From contig NZ_LVVY01000106.1 in NCBI RefSeq assembly GCF_001650025.1, positions 1 through 43,468 of the forward strand: DNA of 43,468 nucleotides, written 5' to 3'. The notes under the pieces are model-generated. The model saw nothing but the letters and a program-made list of their open reading frames with translations, searched no databases and had not been told where the DNA came from. Of this stretch, positions 27,564 through 37,629 are shown piece after piece. Source of the stretch: Devosia elaeis. GTDB lineage: Bacteria; Pseudomonadota; Alphaproteobacteria; Rhizobiales; Devosiaceae. A program made the translations under genes and the position numbers. The first letter of the stretch is position 1, and every line of letters begins with the position of its first letter.

Positions 27564-27580
27564 CTGACACCCCCTGTCAG
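27564..27580. promoter_or_regulatory. Candidate operator CTGACA-N5-TGTCAG
   Basis: A 6-bp perfect inverted repeat with a CCCCC spacer in the 175-base gap between the divergent nucleotidyltransferase and DMT-exporter genes. The size and spacing fit a dimeric repressor site. It also contains the AGGGGG that would serve the alternative GTG start of the leftward gene. No regulator gene is adjacent, so assignment is speculative. Confidence 0.3.
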
Positions 27581-27682
27581 CAGCATCAGCCCATCACAAC
27601 TTTTGATGACCGCCATCGTCAAAAACGGTTCGACCTTTGTTCTTGCCGGGCGTAGCGTCTGCCGTCTTTTCAGGGGTATCGG

Positions 27683-28573
27683 ATGAGTCTGCGCGACTGG
27701 GCTTTGATCGTTCTGCTGGGCGCCATCTGGGGCTGCTCTTTCGTTTTCAACGCCGTGCTGATCCGCGAGATCGGTCCCCTCTGGGTGACATCGCTGCGCG
27801 TGGCCATCGGCGCGCTGGGCTGCTGGGCCTTCCTGTGGGCCTTGCGCAAGCCGGTGCCGCGCGATCCGCGATTGTGGCTGCAACTCGGCGCGCTGGGCAT
27901 TGTCGCCTATGCCATTCCCTTCGCGCTCTTTCCGCTGGCCCAGGCGCATCTGGCCAGCGGCATCGCCGCCATCATCAATGCGCTGACCCCGATGGTCACC
28001 GCCGTCATCTCGCATTTCTGGATCGGCGGGGAGAAGGCCAGCCCCACCAAGTTCACCGGTGTCGCCATCGGCTTTGCCGGCGCCGCCATTCTGGTATCTC
28101 CGGCCCTCAGCGCCGGCGGCAGCTCACAGGTCTGGGCGATTGCCGCCTGCCTGGGCGCGACGCTGTGCTATGCGCTCTCGCTCAACATCACACGCAGCTT
28201 CAAGCATGTCGAGCCGACGGCCTTTGCCGCCATCGCGCTGACCGGGGCCGCCGTGGTCGCCACGCCAATGGCTTTCCTTGCCGAGGGCCTGCCGGTGATG
28301 ACGCGGCCGGAGACCTGGGGCGCGGCCCTGGCCATCGGCCTGCTCTCGACCGCCTTCACCTTCCAGATCATGTACCGGATCCTGCCGCGGGTCGGGGCGA
28401 CCAATTTCGCCACCACCACCTTCATCGCCCCGATCTCTGCGCTGATCATCGGCGTTTCGGTGCTGGGCGAAACCATCCTGCCGATCCAGATCCTGGGCAT
28501 GCTGGTGATTTTCTTCGGCCTCTTGTTCATCGATGGCCGGATCCGGCAAATCTGGCGGCGGGCAGAGGCCTGA
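27683..28573 (+). CDS. DMT-superfamily (EamA) transporter
   Basis: A 296-residue inner-membrane protein with ten predicted helices made of two EamA repeats. The first helix begins MSLRDWALIVLLGAIWGCSFVFNAVL, the usual GxxWGxxF EamA opening; the second repeat contains AIAACLGATLCYALSLNI and ends with GMLVIFFGLLFIDGRI. Arg-rich residues near the C-terminus (RQIWRRAEA) follow the last helix. The family mostly exports metabolites such as amino acids or nucleotides; the substrate is unknown. GGGG is found about 9 bases before the ATG. Promoter and a candidate operator should lie in the 175-base divergent gap. Confidence 0.9.
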   Translation: MSLRDWALIVLLGAIWGCSFVFNAVLIREIGPLWVTSLRVAIGALGCWAFLWALRKPVPRDPRLWLQLGALGIVAYAIPFALFPLAQAHLASGIAAIINALTPMVTAVISHFWIGGEKASPTKFTGVAIGFAGAAILVSPALSAGGSSQVWAIAACLGATLCYALSLNITRSFKHVEPTAFAAIALTGAAVVATPMAFLAEGLPVMTRPETWGAALAIGLLSTAFTFQIMYRILPRVGATNFATTTFIAPISALIIGVSVLGETILPIQILGMLVIFFGLLFIDGRIRQIWRRAEA

Positions 28574-28596
28574 GACGAACGGAACATTTCCTCCGC

Positions 28597-28615
28597 CCAC
28601 CCGTTGGCCGGGTGG
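28597..28615 (+). terminator. Hairpin at the end of the DMT gene overlapping the next ribosome site
   Basis: CCACCCG (28597-28603), loop TTGGC, CGGGTGG (28609-28615), then AGG and TTTT. The stem followed by four T residues resembles a weak intrinsic terminator for the DMT gene. At the same time, the GGAGG (28614-28618) that must serve the small gene at 28625 begins inside the stem, so folding would hide it. Either an attenuating terminator or a translation-limiting hairpin. Confidence 0.5.
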
Positions 28616-28624
28616 AGGTTTTCC

Positions 28625-28834
28625 ATGCCCGAACCCAGACCCGATATCGATCCGCGCCCCATTCCCGAAATCGTGCCGCAGCCAGAGCCACCCCAGCCGC
28701 AGCCGCTCGATCCCTTCCCGCCCCGGCCACGGGAAGTGCCCAATCCTGACCAGCCGGTCGAGGACCCCATGCCCGCGCCGGCGCCGGAAATTCCACCCGA
28801 TCCCGGCCACGATCCGCGCCCAAGGGAGGTTTAG
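28625..28834 (+). CDS. Small proline-rich protein 1 (69 aa)
   Basis: A 69-residue, strongly Pro-, Asp-, Glu- and Arg-rich chain (MPEPRPDIDPRPIPEIVPQP...) with no hydrophobic stretch, signal peptide or cysteine; it must be intrinsically disordered. The start is supported by GGAGG 6 bases before the ATG. It ends PPDPGHDPRPREV. The following small gene begins one base after its stop and ends with the similar PPEPGHDINP, which suggests the two belong together and are real. I recognise no family. A cytosolic polyproline scaffold or adaptor is possible; a function cannot be stated. Composition alone could also come from GC-rich non-coding sequence, but the two good ribosome sites argue against that. 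Confidence 0.6.
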   Translation: MPEPRPDIDPRPIPEIVPQPEPPQPQPLDPFPPRPREVPNPDQPVEDPMPAPAPEIPPDPGHDPRPREV

Positions 28835-28835
28835 A

Positions 28836-29024
28836 ATGACCGACCCGCACAAGCACGAACCGGACGTGCCGCATAAAAAGCCGCAACCTGTGCCGCCCAT
28901 GCCGGTGCATCTGCCGACCGAGGACGCCGAAAATCCCTACACGTCGCCCTTGCGGCATGACCAGGATACGGAAAAGCCCGACCCGGCGCTGCCGCCGGAG
29001 CCGGGCCACGATATCAATCCGTAA
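28836..29024 (+). CDS. Small proline-rich protein 2 (62 aa)
   Basis: A 62-residue disordered protein (MTDPHKHEPDVPHKKPQP...), rich in Pro, His, Lys, Asp and Glu. GGGAGG precedes the ATG by 7 bases, overlapping the end of the previous small gene, so the two are probably translated in a coupled way. The shared tail PP-D/E-PGHD links it to its neighbour. The six histidines could bind metal, but no known motif is present. No family recognised. It converges on gatB, with only 26 bases between the stops. Confidence 0.6.
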   Translation: MTDPHKHEPDVPHKKPQPVPPMPVHLPTEDAENPYTSPLRHDQDTEKPDPALPPEPGHDINP

Positions 29025-29050
29025 CGGAAGCGTTTCCGCCCGAGGGCTCG

Positions 29051-30550
29051 TTATTCGATACCGAGCTTCTGCTTCATCAGCTCGTTGAGCGCCTGCGGAT
29101 TGGCCTTGCCGCCCGAGGCCTTCATGGCCTGGCCGACGAACCAGCCGATCATGGTAGGCTTGGCTTTCACCTTCTCCACCTGATCGGGATTGGCGGCGAT
29201 GATCTCGTCGACGATCTTTTCGATGGCGCCGAGATCGGTCACCTGCTTGAGGCCGCGCCGCTCCACGATATCGGCCGGGTCGCCCTCAGGCTCCTCGGCG
29301 ATAAGGATTTGCAGCACGTCCTTGCCACCCTTGGACGAGATGGTGCCGCCGGCGATCAGATCGACCAGCCCGGCAATCTGGGCCGGCTTGAGATGGGTTT
29401 CCCACACGGCCATGCCCTGGCTATTGGCAAAGGCGGCCACGTCGCCATTGAGGATATTGGCCACGGCCTTGCCGTCGCGCTTGGCGCCGCCATGTCCGAC
29501 ACAGGCCTCGTAATAATCCGCAGTTTCCCGGTCCAGGGTCAGTACCATGGCGTCATAGGGCGTCACGCCGAATTCGGCGATGAAGCGGGCCTGTTTCTCG
29601 TCCGGCAATTCCGGCAGGTGCTCGGCCAGGCCGGCGATGAAGGCGTCGTCGAATTCCAGCGGCAGCAGGTCGGGATCGGGGAAATAGCGATAATCATGCG
29701 CTTCTTCCTTGGAGCGCATGGACCGCGTTTCGCCGTTCTTGGGATCGAACAGGCGCGTTTCCTGGTCGATCGTGCCGCCGTCTTCCAGGATGTCGATCTG
29801 GCGGCGGGCTTCATATTCGATGGCCTGGCCGGCAAAGCGGATGGAATTGACGTTCTTGATTTCGCAGCGCGTGCCGAATTCGCCACCCGGGCGGCGCACC
29901 GACACGTTGACGTCGGCGCGCATGGAGCCCTGCTCCATATTGCCGTCGCAGGTGCCCAGATAACGCAGGATGGTCCGCAGCTTGGCGAGGTAGGCCTTGG
30001 CTTCCTCGGACGAGCGCAGGTCCGGCTTGCTGACGATTTCCATCAGCGCCACGCCGGAACGGTTCAAATCCACGAAGCTCATGTTCGGATGCTGGTCATG
30101 GATCGACTTGCCGGCGTCCTGCTCCAGATGCAGGCGCTCGATACCGATCTCGATCTGTTCGCCGTCGACATCGAGCAGCACCTTGCCCTCGCCGACAATG
30201 GGGTCCTTGAACTGGGAAATCTGGTAGCCCTGCGGCAGGTCCGGATAGAAATAATTCTTCCGGTCGAACACCGAGCGCTTGTTGATCTGCGCCTTGAGCC
30301 CCAGCCCGGTGCGTACGGCCTGGCGCACGCATTCCTCGTTGATAGTCGGCAGCATGCCGGGCATGGCCGCGTCCACGAAGCTGACATTGGCATTGGGCGG
30401 ATTGCCGAATTCGGTCGACGAGCCGGAGAACAGCTTGCTTTCGCTGGTCACCTGGGCGTGCACTTCCATGCCGATGATCACTTCCCAGTCGCCGGTCGAG
30501 CCGGAAATCAGGCGTTTCTTGTCGGGGGTGCGGGTATCGACGAGGGTCAC
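29051..30550 (-). CDS. gatB: Aspartyl/glutamyl-tRNA amidotransferase subunit B
   Basis: A 499-residue subunit of GatCAB, which converts mischarged Glu-tRNA-Gln and Asp-tRNA-Asn to the amide forms. Seen: [23 protein letters not shown], the GDP-like family blocks [19 protein letters not shown] and [31 protein letters not shown], and the C-terminal YqeY-like tail that grips tRNA (about 350-499, ending [16 protein letters not shown]). The start is GTG at 30550 with AGGA 7 bases upstream. gatC and gatA are not in the window. Its presence implies indirect charging of at least one amide tRNA. Confidence 0.97.
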   Translation of the reverse strand: MTLVDTRTPDKKRLISGSTGDWEVIIGMEVHAQVTSESKLFSGSSTEFGNPPNANVSFVDAAMPGMLPTINEECVRQAVRTGLGLKAQINKRSVFDRKNYFYPDLPQGYQISQFKDPIVGEGKVLLDVDGEQIEIGIERLHLEQDAGKSIHDQHPNMSFVDLNRSGVALMEIVSKPDLRSSEEAKAYLAKLRTILRYLGTCDGNMEQGSMRADVNVSVRRPGGEFGTRCEIKNVNSIRFAGQAIEYEARRQIDILEDGGTIDQETRLFDPKNGETRSMRSKEEAHDYRYFPDPDLLPLEFDDAFIAGLAEHLPELPDEKQARFIAEFGVTPYDAMVLTLDRETADYYEACVGHGGAKRDGKAVANILNGDVAAFANSQGMAVWETHLKPAQIAGLVDLIAGGTISSKGGKDVLQILIAEEPEGDPADIVERRGLKQVTDLGAIEKIVDEIIAANPDQVEKVKAKPTMIGWFVGQAMKASGGKANPQALNELMKQKLGIE

Positions 30551-30659
30551 TTGGCAGTCCTGGATAGTCGCAAATTCAGTTCGAGTGCTTAGCGGGCTTG
30601 CCGGGGTGTTGCAACAGGGCAGCTATCAGTTGCATTCCCCTGAACGATCCGGGAAGCGG

Positions 30660-30790
30660 CGGCTCTTTCGCCCCCTCGCCCCTCCAGGGGAGAGGGCTGG
30701 GGTGAGGGGCGAAGGCTTCTCGGAAAGAATGCGACGCTGAACCCCTCATCGGCCCTTCGGGCCACCTTCTCCCCTCAGGGGAGAAGGCAA
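30660..30790. repeat. Family C palindromic repeats between pyrG and gatB
   Basis: The 245-base gap holds a chain of hairpins: TCGCCCC ... GGGGCGA flanking 30668-30712 with an inner CCCCTCCAGGGG, then GGCCC-TTC-GGGCC (30751-30763) and a perfect 11-bp palindrome CCTTCTCCCCT-C-AGGGGAGAAGG (30765-30787). The last one ends 9 bases from the pyrG stop and could end pyrG transcription. The same type recurs at 43240-43360. No coding signal. Confidence 0.8.
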
Positions 30791-30795
30791 GAGTG

Positions 30796-32430
<1,635 letters not shown>

Positions 32431-32491
32431 TCACCATAAGCACATCATGAACGATTCGCAGAGTGGGAAGCCCGCTCTACACAAAAAGAAG

Positions 32492-32513
32492 AAGGGGATG
32501 TCGCCATCCCCTT
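32492..32513 (-). terminator. Rho-independent terminator of secG
   Basis: AAGGGGATG (32492-32500), loop TCGC, CATCCCCTT (32505-32513). Read on the minus strand the stem is followed by CTTCTTTTTG, a T-rich tail, 24 bases after the secG stop. On the plus strand it is followed by TTTC, but no plus-strand gene ends here. It separates secG from pyrG. Confidence 0.85.
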
Positions 32514-32536
32514 TTTCGGTAACGCCTTGCGGCGGA

Positions 32537-33040
32537 TCAGTTGCCCGCCGGCGCGAGCTGCGTTTCGGACGGCGTCGCGCCGCCGGCAGCGGGCGCCTCG
32601 GGGACCGGGGCCAGCATCGAATCCGCGGCCGGCGCGGGGGCCGTTTCGGCGGGAGCCGCGGGCACGGGCAGGTCCGTGCCGGTCGTATTGGCGGGCGTCT
32701 GCGCTTCCGCCGGCAGCGGCAGATCGCCCTGGAGGGCGTTGAGCGCATCGAGAACCGTGCTCGGCTGCTGGCCTTCCGGAGTCGAGACGGCGCTGTCGAG
32801 AATGCTCGACGTGGTGCGATCCAGCTCGCTCAGGATGGTCAGGCCAATGGCCGAGGCGAAGAACAGGACCGCCAGGATTGCCGTCGTGCGTGTCAGCAGA
32901 TTTGCCGATCCGCGGGCGGTCATCATGCCGTTATTGCCACCACCGATGCCCAGTGCGCCGCCTTCGGAGCGCTGCAGGAGGATGACGACAATCAGCGCAA
33001 TGACGATCAGCAGATAGGCGACGAGCAGTACGTTGGCCAT
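32537..33040 (-). CDS. secG: Protein-export membrane protein SecG
   Basis: A 167-residue SecG of the SecYEG translocon. Seen: an N-terminal membrane segment (about 3-22, VLLVAYLLIVIALIVVILL), the family block LLQRSEGGALGIGGG with GTARG-like MTARGSANLLTRTTAILAVLFF, and a second membrane segment (about 50-72). The C-terminal half (about 85-167) is a low-complexity Ala/Pro/Thr tail, much longer than the short tail of E. coli SecG; long tails of this sort are common in alphaproteobacteria and vary freely. It lies between tpiA and pyrG, the usual alphaproteobacterial order, and ends in a strong terminator. Confidence 0.93.
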   Translation of the reverse strand: MANVLLVAYLLIVIALIVVILLQRSEGGALGIGGGNNGMMTARGSANLLTRTTAILAVLFFASAIGLTILSELDRTTSSILDSAVSTPEGQQPSTVLDALNALQGDLPLPAEAQTPANTTGTDLPVPAAPAETAPAPAADSMLAPVPEAPAAGGATPSETQLAPAGN

Positions 33041-33186
33041 GAATGTCTTGTCTTCGCGTCAGTCCGGGGCCGAGGCAGGCGCCATCGCCCCCGGGTTGTA
33101 AAGGATGCGGGGTCATACACCCCTCGAACGGCAAATACCAGCCGGTCGCAGCGATTTTCGCTCCAACCGGACGGCGTCCCGCTCAG

Positions 33187-33942
33187 CTATACGGCGGAGA
33201 TAATCGTATAGAAGTCCTTTGCCAAGAGGCTGGCGCCGCCAACCAGGCCGCCATTGACGTTTTCGACAGACAGAATCTCGCGCGCATTCTGCGGTTTCAT
33301 CGACCCGCCATAGAGAATCCGGATGGATTCGCCGCGCTCGGCGCCGAAGCGCTCGATCAATCCCGCGCGAATGGAGGCATGCATGGCCTCGATGTCCTCC
33401 AGGGTGGGCGTGCGGCCGGTACCGATGGCCCAGACCGGTTCGTAGGCCACGACCACCTCGTGCTGTCCGGCCGCCTCGGGAATGGAGGCTGCGAGCTGGG
33501 CGCTCACCACGGTCTCGGCCTCGCCGGCATCGCGCTGGGCCTCGGTCTCGCCCACGCAGATGATGGGCTTGAGGCCAGCGCCGATGGCCGCCTCAGCCTT
33601 GGTGCGCACCACATCGTCGGTTTCGCCGTGATCGGCGCGGCGCTCGGAATGGCCGACAATGACGAACTGCGCGCCGGCATCGGCCAGCATGCTGGCGGAA
33701 ATGTCCCCGGTATGGGCCCCGGCCGCCTCGGAATGGCAATCCTGGCCACCGGCGAGAATGCCGCTCGAAGCGCCCTGGGCGGCGACGGCGGCCAATAGCG
33801 TTGCGGGCGGGCAGACGACGACGACGGCCCGCGGCGCGGCGCCGGTGGTCAGCAGCCGCGCCAGCTCGGCCAGCTCATCCAGCGAATGGGTGAGGCCGTT
33901 CATCTTCCAGTTTCCGGCGATCAGCGGTGAGATGGTCGTCAA
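33187..33942 (-). CDS. tpiA: Triose-phosphate isomerase
   Basis: A 251-residue TIM barrel that interconverts dihydroxyacetone phosphate and glyceraldehyde 3-phosphate. Seen: [10 protein letters not shown] with the substrate-binding Asn and Lys, the catalytic His in [10 protein letters not shown], the catalytic Glu and flexible loop 6 in [15 protein letters not shown], and [12 protein letters not shown] near the end, in place of the usual GGSVxxxN. All catalytic residues are present. It runs leftward to secG with a 146-base gap and is divergent from ppiD across 122 bases. Confidence 0.97.
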   Translation of the reverse strand: MTTISPLIAGNWKMNGLTHSLDELAELARLLTTGAAPRAVVVVCPPATLLAAVAAQGASSGILAGGQDCHSEAAGAHTGDISASMLADAGAQFVIVGHSERRADHGETDDVVRTKAEAAIGAGLKPIICVGETEAQRDAGEAETVVSAQLAASIPEAAGQHEVVVAYEPVWAIGTGRTPTLEDIEAMHASIRAGLIERFGAERGESIRILYGGSMKPQNAREILSVENVNGGLVGGASLLAKDFYTIISAV

Positions 33943-34064
33943 TCTAGCTACTCCTGCCTCTTGCGCCGGAGAGGGCTTTGCCCTAACCCCGGCAGTCGAA
34001 TTGTCTTACTAGTCCGGCGCGCGCCCTCGGGTAAAGGCTTGGACCCCAAACTGGAACGTTCGAA

Positions 34065-35939
34065 ATGCTCGATGGTTTGCGTGACTTTGCAAAATCCTGG
34101 CCGGGAAAGATCCTTGGCGCATTTCTGCTTGTGGGGGTCGCCGGGTTCGGCATCAACAATGTGATCGTCGATCTGGGCAGCAATACTGTCGCCCGCGTCG
34201 GCAATGAAGAAATCAATGCGCGGGAATTCCTGCGGGCCTATCAGAGCCAGATCAACGCCATGTCCAGCCAGCTCGGCACGGTGCCCACCACCAGCCAGGC
34301 CGAGGCCATGGGCATTCCCAGCGCCGTGCTGCTGCGGCTTTCGGAAGGCGCCGCGCTGGACGGGCTGGCTGATCAGTTCGGCCTCGGCGTCTCGGATGCC
34401 CGGCTCGGCCAGATGCTGCGCGAGGATCCCACCTTCCATGGCACATTGGGCACGTTCGAGCCCGCCATCTTCAGCCAGACGCTGCAGCGCGCCGGCTGGA
34501 CGGAGGCGGAATATTTCGAGGCCCGGGCCAGCGAGGCCCGCCGCGGCCAGCTGATCGACACGCTCTTTGCCGGTGTTGCCCTGCCTGCGGTCGCCGGCGA
34601 TCTCATCAACGATTACGCCGCGGCCACGCGCACCATCGACTATATCACGCTGACCGATGCCAATGTGGAGACGCCGGCCGAGCCCACCGAGGAAGAGCTC
34701 GCCGCCTATCTGGCCGAGCACCAGGCCGAATATCGCACCGTCGAGACCCGGCAGGTGGAGATGCTCGATCTGTCGCTGGCCTCGCTCGCGGCGACCAAGA
34801 CCTTCGAAGATGCCGAAATCGCCGCCGAATACGAGCGCGTCAAGGACACTCTGACCACGCCGGAGCGGCGCACGATCGAGCAGGTTGCCCTCAATACGCC
34901 GGAGCGGCAGGCCTTGTTCGAGCAGGGCCTGGCGGCCGGCACCGATTTCGCGACCCTGGCCAGCGAAGCCGGCGTGACGCCATCCAGCCTGGGCACGCTG
35001 GCGCGCAGCCAGGTGACGGACAGCCGCCTCGCGGAAGCCGCATTCGGCCTGCCCGAGGGCGGCTTCGCCATTATCGGGGGCATTGGCGGCCAACGCGCCG
35101 TGCATGTTGCGGCTATCGAATCCCAGGGCGAACCGACGCTGGAAGAGGCCCGCGCCGACATCATCACCCGCCTGGGCACCAATGCCGCCCGCGAGGAGAT
35201 CAGCGACATTCTCGACCAGATCGAGGAATTGCGCGCCGCCTTCCAGCCGCTCGACGAGATCGGCGAGCGCTTCGGCCTGCCGGTTTACGAGGCTAACGTG
35301 ACCGCATCGGGCGCCGAATTGTCGGTCCTGCCCAACCTGCCGGCCAGTGAATATTCCCGCGTGGCGCAGGCGATCTTCCGCGCCCAGGACGGCCAGCTCA
35401 TTCCCAGCGTGCCGCTGGGCGGCAATGCGCATCTCTGGTTCGACCTGAAAAACATTGAGCCGGCCCGCGACCAGACCCTCGATGAAGTGCGAGACCAGAT
35501 CAGTGCCGCCATTAGCGAGCAGCGCAATAACGAGGCGCTGATGGCGCTCGGCGAGACGATCGTTACCCGCTTGCAGAATGGCGAAGCGCTGGCCGATATC
35601 GCCATGGAATTGAACACCTTCCCCCAGATCAGCTCACCCTTCGAGCGCTTCGGCTCCGCCGACGGCTTTATCGACGGCACGCTCGCCTCGGCGGTCTTTG
35701 CCGGCGGGCCGGATCACAAGGGCTCGGTGGTCACCGAAAGCGGCGAATTCATCGTCTTCGAGGTGGTGGATGCCGCGGCGCCAGCCGATCCCCTCGAGGC
35801 CCAGGTACAGGCAAGTCTCGACAGCGAAGCGCGCAATGCCGTTTATGGCGAGTTCGTCTCGGCCCTGCGGGACGATGCCGGGCTGCGGGTGAACCAGCAG
35901 GCGCTGCGCCAGCTCCTTATCCAGAATTTCGGCGAATAG
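34065..35939 (+). CDS. ppiD: PpiD-like membrane-anchored periplasmic chaperone/peptidyl-prolyl isomerase
   Basis: A 624-residue protein with one N-terminal membrane anchor (about 15-33, KILGAFLLVGVAGFGINNV) and a large periplasmic part. Seen: a SurA/PpiD-type helical chaperone region (about 38-190, beginning VARVGNEEINAREFLRAYQSQ), an atypical parvulin-type region (about 245-365, RRTIEQVALNTPERQALFEQGL ... GFAIIGGIGGQRAVHVAAIE) and a second helical region. PpiD sits at the Sec translocon exit and helps newly exported proteins. The parvulin domain is diverged, so isomerase activity is doubtful and a pure chaperone role likelier. Leading gene of the ppiD-trp run; in Rhizobiales ppiD commonly precedes trpD-trpC-moaC-moeA-lexA. 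Confidence 0.9.
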   Translation: MLDGLRDFAKSWPGKILGAFLLVGVAGFGINNVIVDLGSNTVARVGNEEINAREFLRAYQSQINAMSSQLGTVPTTSQAEAMGIPSAVLLRLSEGAALDGLADQFGLGVSDARLGQMLREDPTFHGTLGTFEPAIFSQTLQRAGWTEAEYFEARASEARRGQLIDTLFAGVALPAVAGDLINDYAAATRTIDYITLTDANVETPAEPTEEELAAYLAEHQAEYRTVETRQVEMLDLSLASLAATKTFEDAEIAAEYERVKDTLTTPERRTIEQVALNTPERQALFEQGLAAGTDFATLASEAGVTPSSLGTLARSQVTDSRLAEAAFGLPEGGFAIIGGIGGQRAVHVAAIESQGEPTLEEARADIITRLGTNAAREEISDILDQIEELRAAFQPLDEIGERFGLPVYEANVTASGAELSVLPNLPASEYSRVAQAIFRAQDGQLIPSVPLGGNAHLWFDLKNIEPARDQTLDEVRDQISAAISEQRNNEALMALGETIVTRLQNGEALADIAMELNTFPQISSPFERFGSADGFIDGTLASAVFAGGPDHKGSVVTESGEFIVFEVVDAAAPADPLEAQVQASLDSEARNAVYGEFVSALRDDAGLRVNQQALRQLLIQNFGE

Positions 35940-35968
35940 GCCGGAAGCAACAACGGAACCAGACCAAA

Positions 35969-37477
35969 ATGGCTGACGACTTTTCCAAGCACTTTACCGC
36001 GCAATACGATGCCGGAAAGTCTGGAATCGTCTGGCGTCGCGTCGTGGCGGATCTGGAAACGCCGATCGGCACCTATCTCAAGCTGGCGGCCGGCCGCACG
36101 CATAGCTTCCTGCTGGAAAGCGTGCAGGACGGCACCACGCGGGGCCGCTACTCGATCATCGGCCTGCTGCCCGACCTGATCCTCAAGGTCGAGGACGGCA
36201 AGGCGCTGATCAACCGTTCGACCCAGCTCGATCCGGATGCCTTCGCGCCGCTGTCCGCCATGCCGCTCGATGCCCTGCGCGGGCTGGTGGACGAAAGCCG
36301 CATCGAGGTGCCGGCCGGCCTGCCGCCGCAATCGGCGGGGATTTACGGCTATCTCGGCTACGAAATGGTCCGGTACATGGAGCACCTGCCCACCGACAAG
36401 GCCGATGAGCTGGACACGCCCGAAGCCATCCTGATGCGCCCCTCGCTCCTGGCGATCTTCGATACGCTCAAGGACGAGCTGTACCTGACCGCGCCGGTCT
36501 ATGTGCGCGAGGGCGTCACGGCGCAGCAGGCGCTCTCGGCCGCCGAGGGCCGGATCGACGACGCCATAGCGCGCCTGGCCCGGACCATGCCCGCCGCCCC
36601 TACCCTGCCCGATCTCGAATCCATCGCCGTCACCAGCAATACGTCGCGCGAGGATTATTTCGGCATGGTTGCCCGCGCCAAGGACTACATCACCGCGGGC
36701 GACATCTTCCAGGTGGTGCTGAGCCAGCGGTTCTCGGCCGATTTCACACTGCCGCCGACCGCGCTCTACCGGGCGCTGCGGCGCACCAATCCCAGCCCCT
36801 ATATGTATTTCCTCGATTTCGGGACCTTTGCCGTGGCCGGCAGCAGCCCGGAAATCCTGGTGCGGGTGCAGGATGGGGAGGTGACGATCCGCCCCATCGC
36901 CGGCACGCGCAAGCGCGGCGCCACCCCGACACGGGACCAGGAGCTTGCCGCCGAACTGCTTTCGGACCCCAAGGAGCTGGCAGAACACCTGATGCTGCTC
37001 GACCTGGGCCGCAACGATGTGGGCCGGGTTGCGAAAACCGGGACGGTGAAGGTCACCGACAAGTTCTTCCTCGAATATTATTCCCACGTCATGCACATCG
37101 TTTCCAACGTGGTCGGCGTGCTGGATCCCAAATACGACTTCGTCGATGCCTTGTCGGCGGGCTTCCCGGCGGGCACCGTCTCGGGCGCGCCGAAAGTGCG
37201 GGCCATGGAGATCATCGACGAGCTCGAGGCCTCGCGGCGCGGCATTTATGGCGGCTGCGTGGGCTATTTCGGCGCCGACGGCACCATGGATACCTGCATC
37301 GTGCTGCGCACCGGCATCGTCAAGGACGGCAAGCTTTTCGTGCAATCGGGAGCCGGCATCGTGGCCGACAGCAAGCCCGAGCTCGAACAATTGGAATGCG
37401 AAAACAAGGCCCGTGCCCTTTTCAGCGCCGCCGAGGAAGCATTACGCTATGCCGGCGAGGCCGGAGTGGGACAATGA
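35969..37477 (+). CDS. trpE: Anthranilate synthase component I
   Basis: A 502-residue chorismate-using enzyme that makes anthranilate with TrpG. Seen: the tryptophan feedback motif LLES (in HSFLLESVQDG), GIYGYLGYEMVRYMEHLP, and the catalytic core GDIFQVVLSQRFS, YMYFLDFG, IAGTRKRGATPTRDQELA, LLDLGRNDVGRV and FPAGTVSGAPKVRAMEIID. It stands 29 bases after ppiD, with no leader peptide or attenuator in front. Many Rhizobiales have a fused, attenuated trpE(G) elsewhere in the genome; here E and G are separate genes, 175 bases apart, with a repeat element between. Confidence 0.97.
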   Translation: MADDFSKHFTAQYDAGKSGIVWRRVVADLETPIGTYLKLAAGRTHSFLLESVQDGTTRGRYSIIGLLPDLILKVEDGKALINRSTQLDPDAFAPLSAMPLDALRGLVDESRIEVPAGLPPQSAGIYGYLGYEMVRYMEHLPTDKADELDTPEAILMRPSLLAIFDTLKDELYLTAPVYVREGVTAQQALSAAEGRIDDAIARLARTMPAAPTLPDLESIAVTSNTSREDYFGMVARAKDYITAGDIFQVVLSQRFSADFTLPPTALYRALRRTNPSPYMYFLDFGTFAVAGSSPEILVRVQDGEVTIRPIAGTRKRGATPTRDQELAAELLSDPKELAEHLMLLDLGRNDVGRVAKTGTVKVTDKFFLEYYSHVMHIVSNVVGVLDPKYDFVDALSAGFPAGTVSGAPKVRAMEIIDELEASRRGIYGGCVGYFGADGTMDTCIVLRTGIVKDGKLFVQSGAGIVADSKPELEQLECENKARALFSAAEEALRYAGEAGVGQ

Positions 37478-37490
37478 GCAATTTCCTTGG

Positions 37491-37578
37491 AGACCTCATG
37501 GTGAGCCTGACGAACCATGAGGGTGCCTGCGCCGATGCTGCCACGACCTCGTCGTTCGACAAGCTCAGGATGAGGTCT
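37491..37578. repeat. Family B palindromic element between trpE and trpG
   Basis: An 88-base element with perfect 9-bp ends AGACCTCAT (37491-37499) and ATGAGGTCT (37570-37578). It contains the same modules as 26788-26880 in reverse: GTGAGCCTGACGAACCATGAGG and ACGACCTCGTCGTTCGACAAGCTCAGG. It begins 14 bases after the trpE stop and accounts for half of the trpE-trpG gap. It should form a large hairpin in the trp mRNA. Confidence 0.85.
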
Positions 37579-37602
37579 ACCGATATGTTCCGATGGCGGG
37601 GC

Positions 37603-37629
37603 TGGTTCTGAATATCTTCACCAGAACCA
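37603..37629 (+). promoter_or_regulatory. Hairpin with a Trp codon upstream of trpG
   Basis: TGGTTCTG (37603-37610), loop of 11 bases, CAGAACCA (37622-37629): a perfect 8-bp stem. The left arm contains the second Trp codon of an 8-codon frame MFRWRGWF (37585-37611). The stem ends 23 bases before the trpG ATG. A leader-peptide-like regulatory role is a guess; the missing T-run argues against classical transcription attenuation. Confidence 0.3.

Noticed and set aside
33041..33186. tRNA or small RNA between secG and tpiA
   Set aside because: Checked for cloverleaf arms and a CCA end; none visible. Probably promoter and leader of secG.
37474..37611. A 45-codon gene (MSNFLGDLMVSLTNHEG...) overlapping the trpE stop
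   Set aside because: Most of it is translated family B repeat; VSLSNH and SFDKLRMR peptides arise wherever this repeat occurs. Only its Trp-bearing end is kept as a regulatory speculation.
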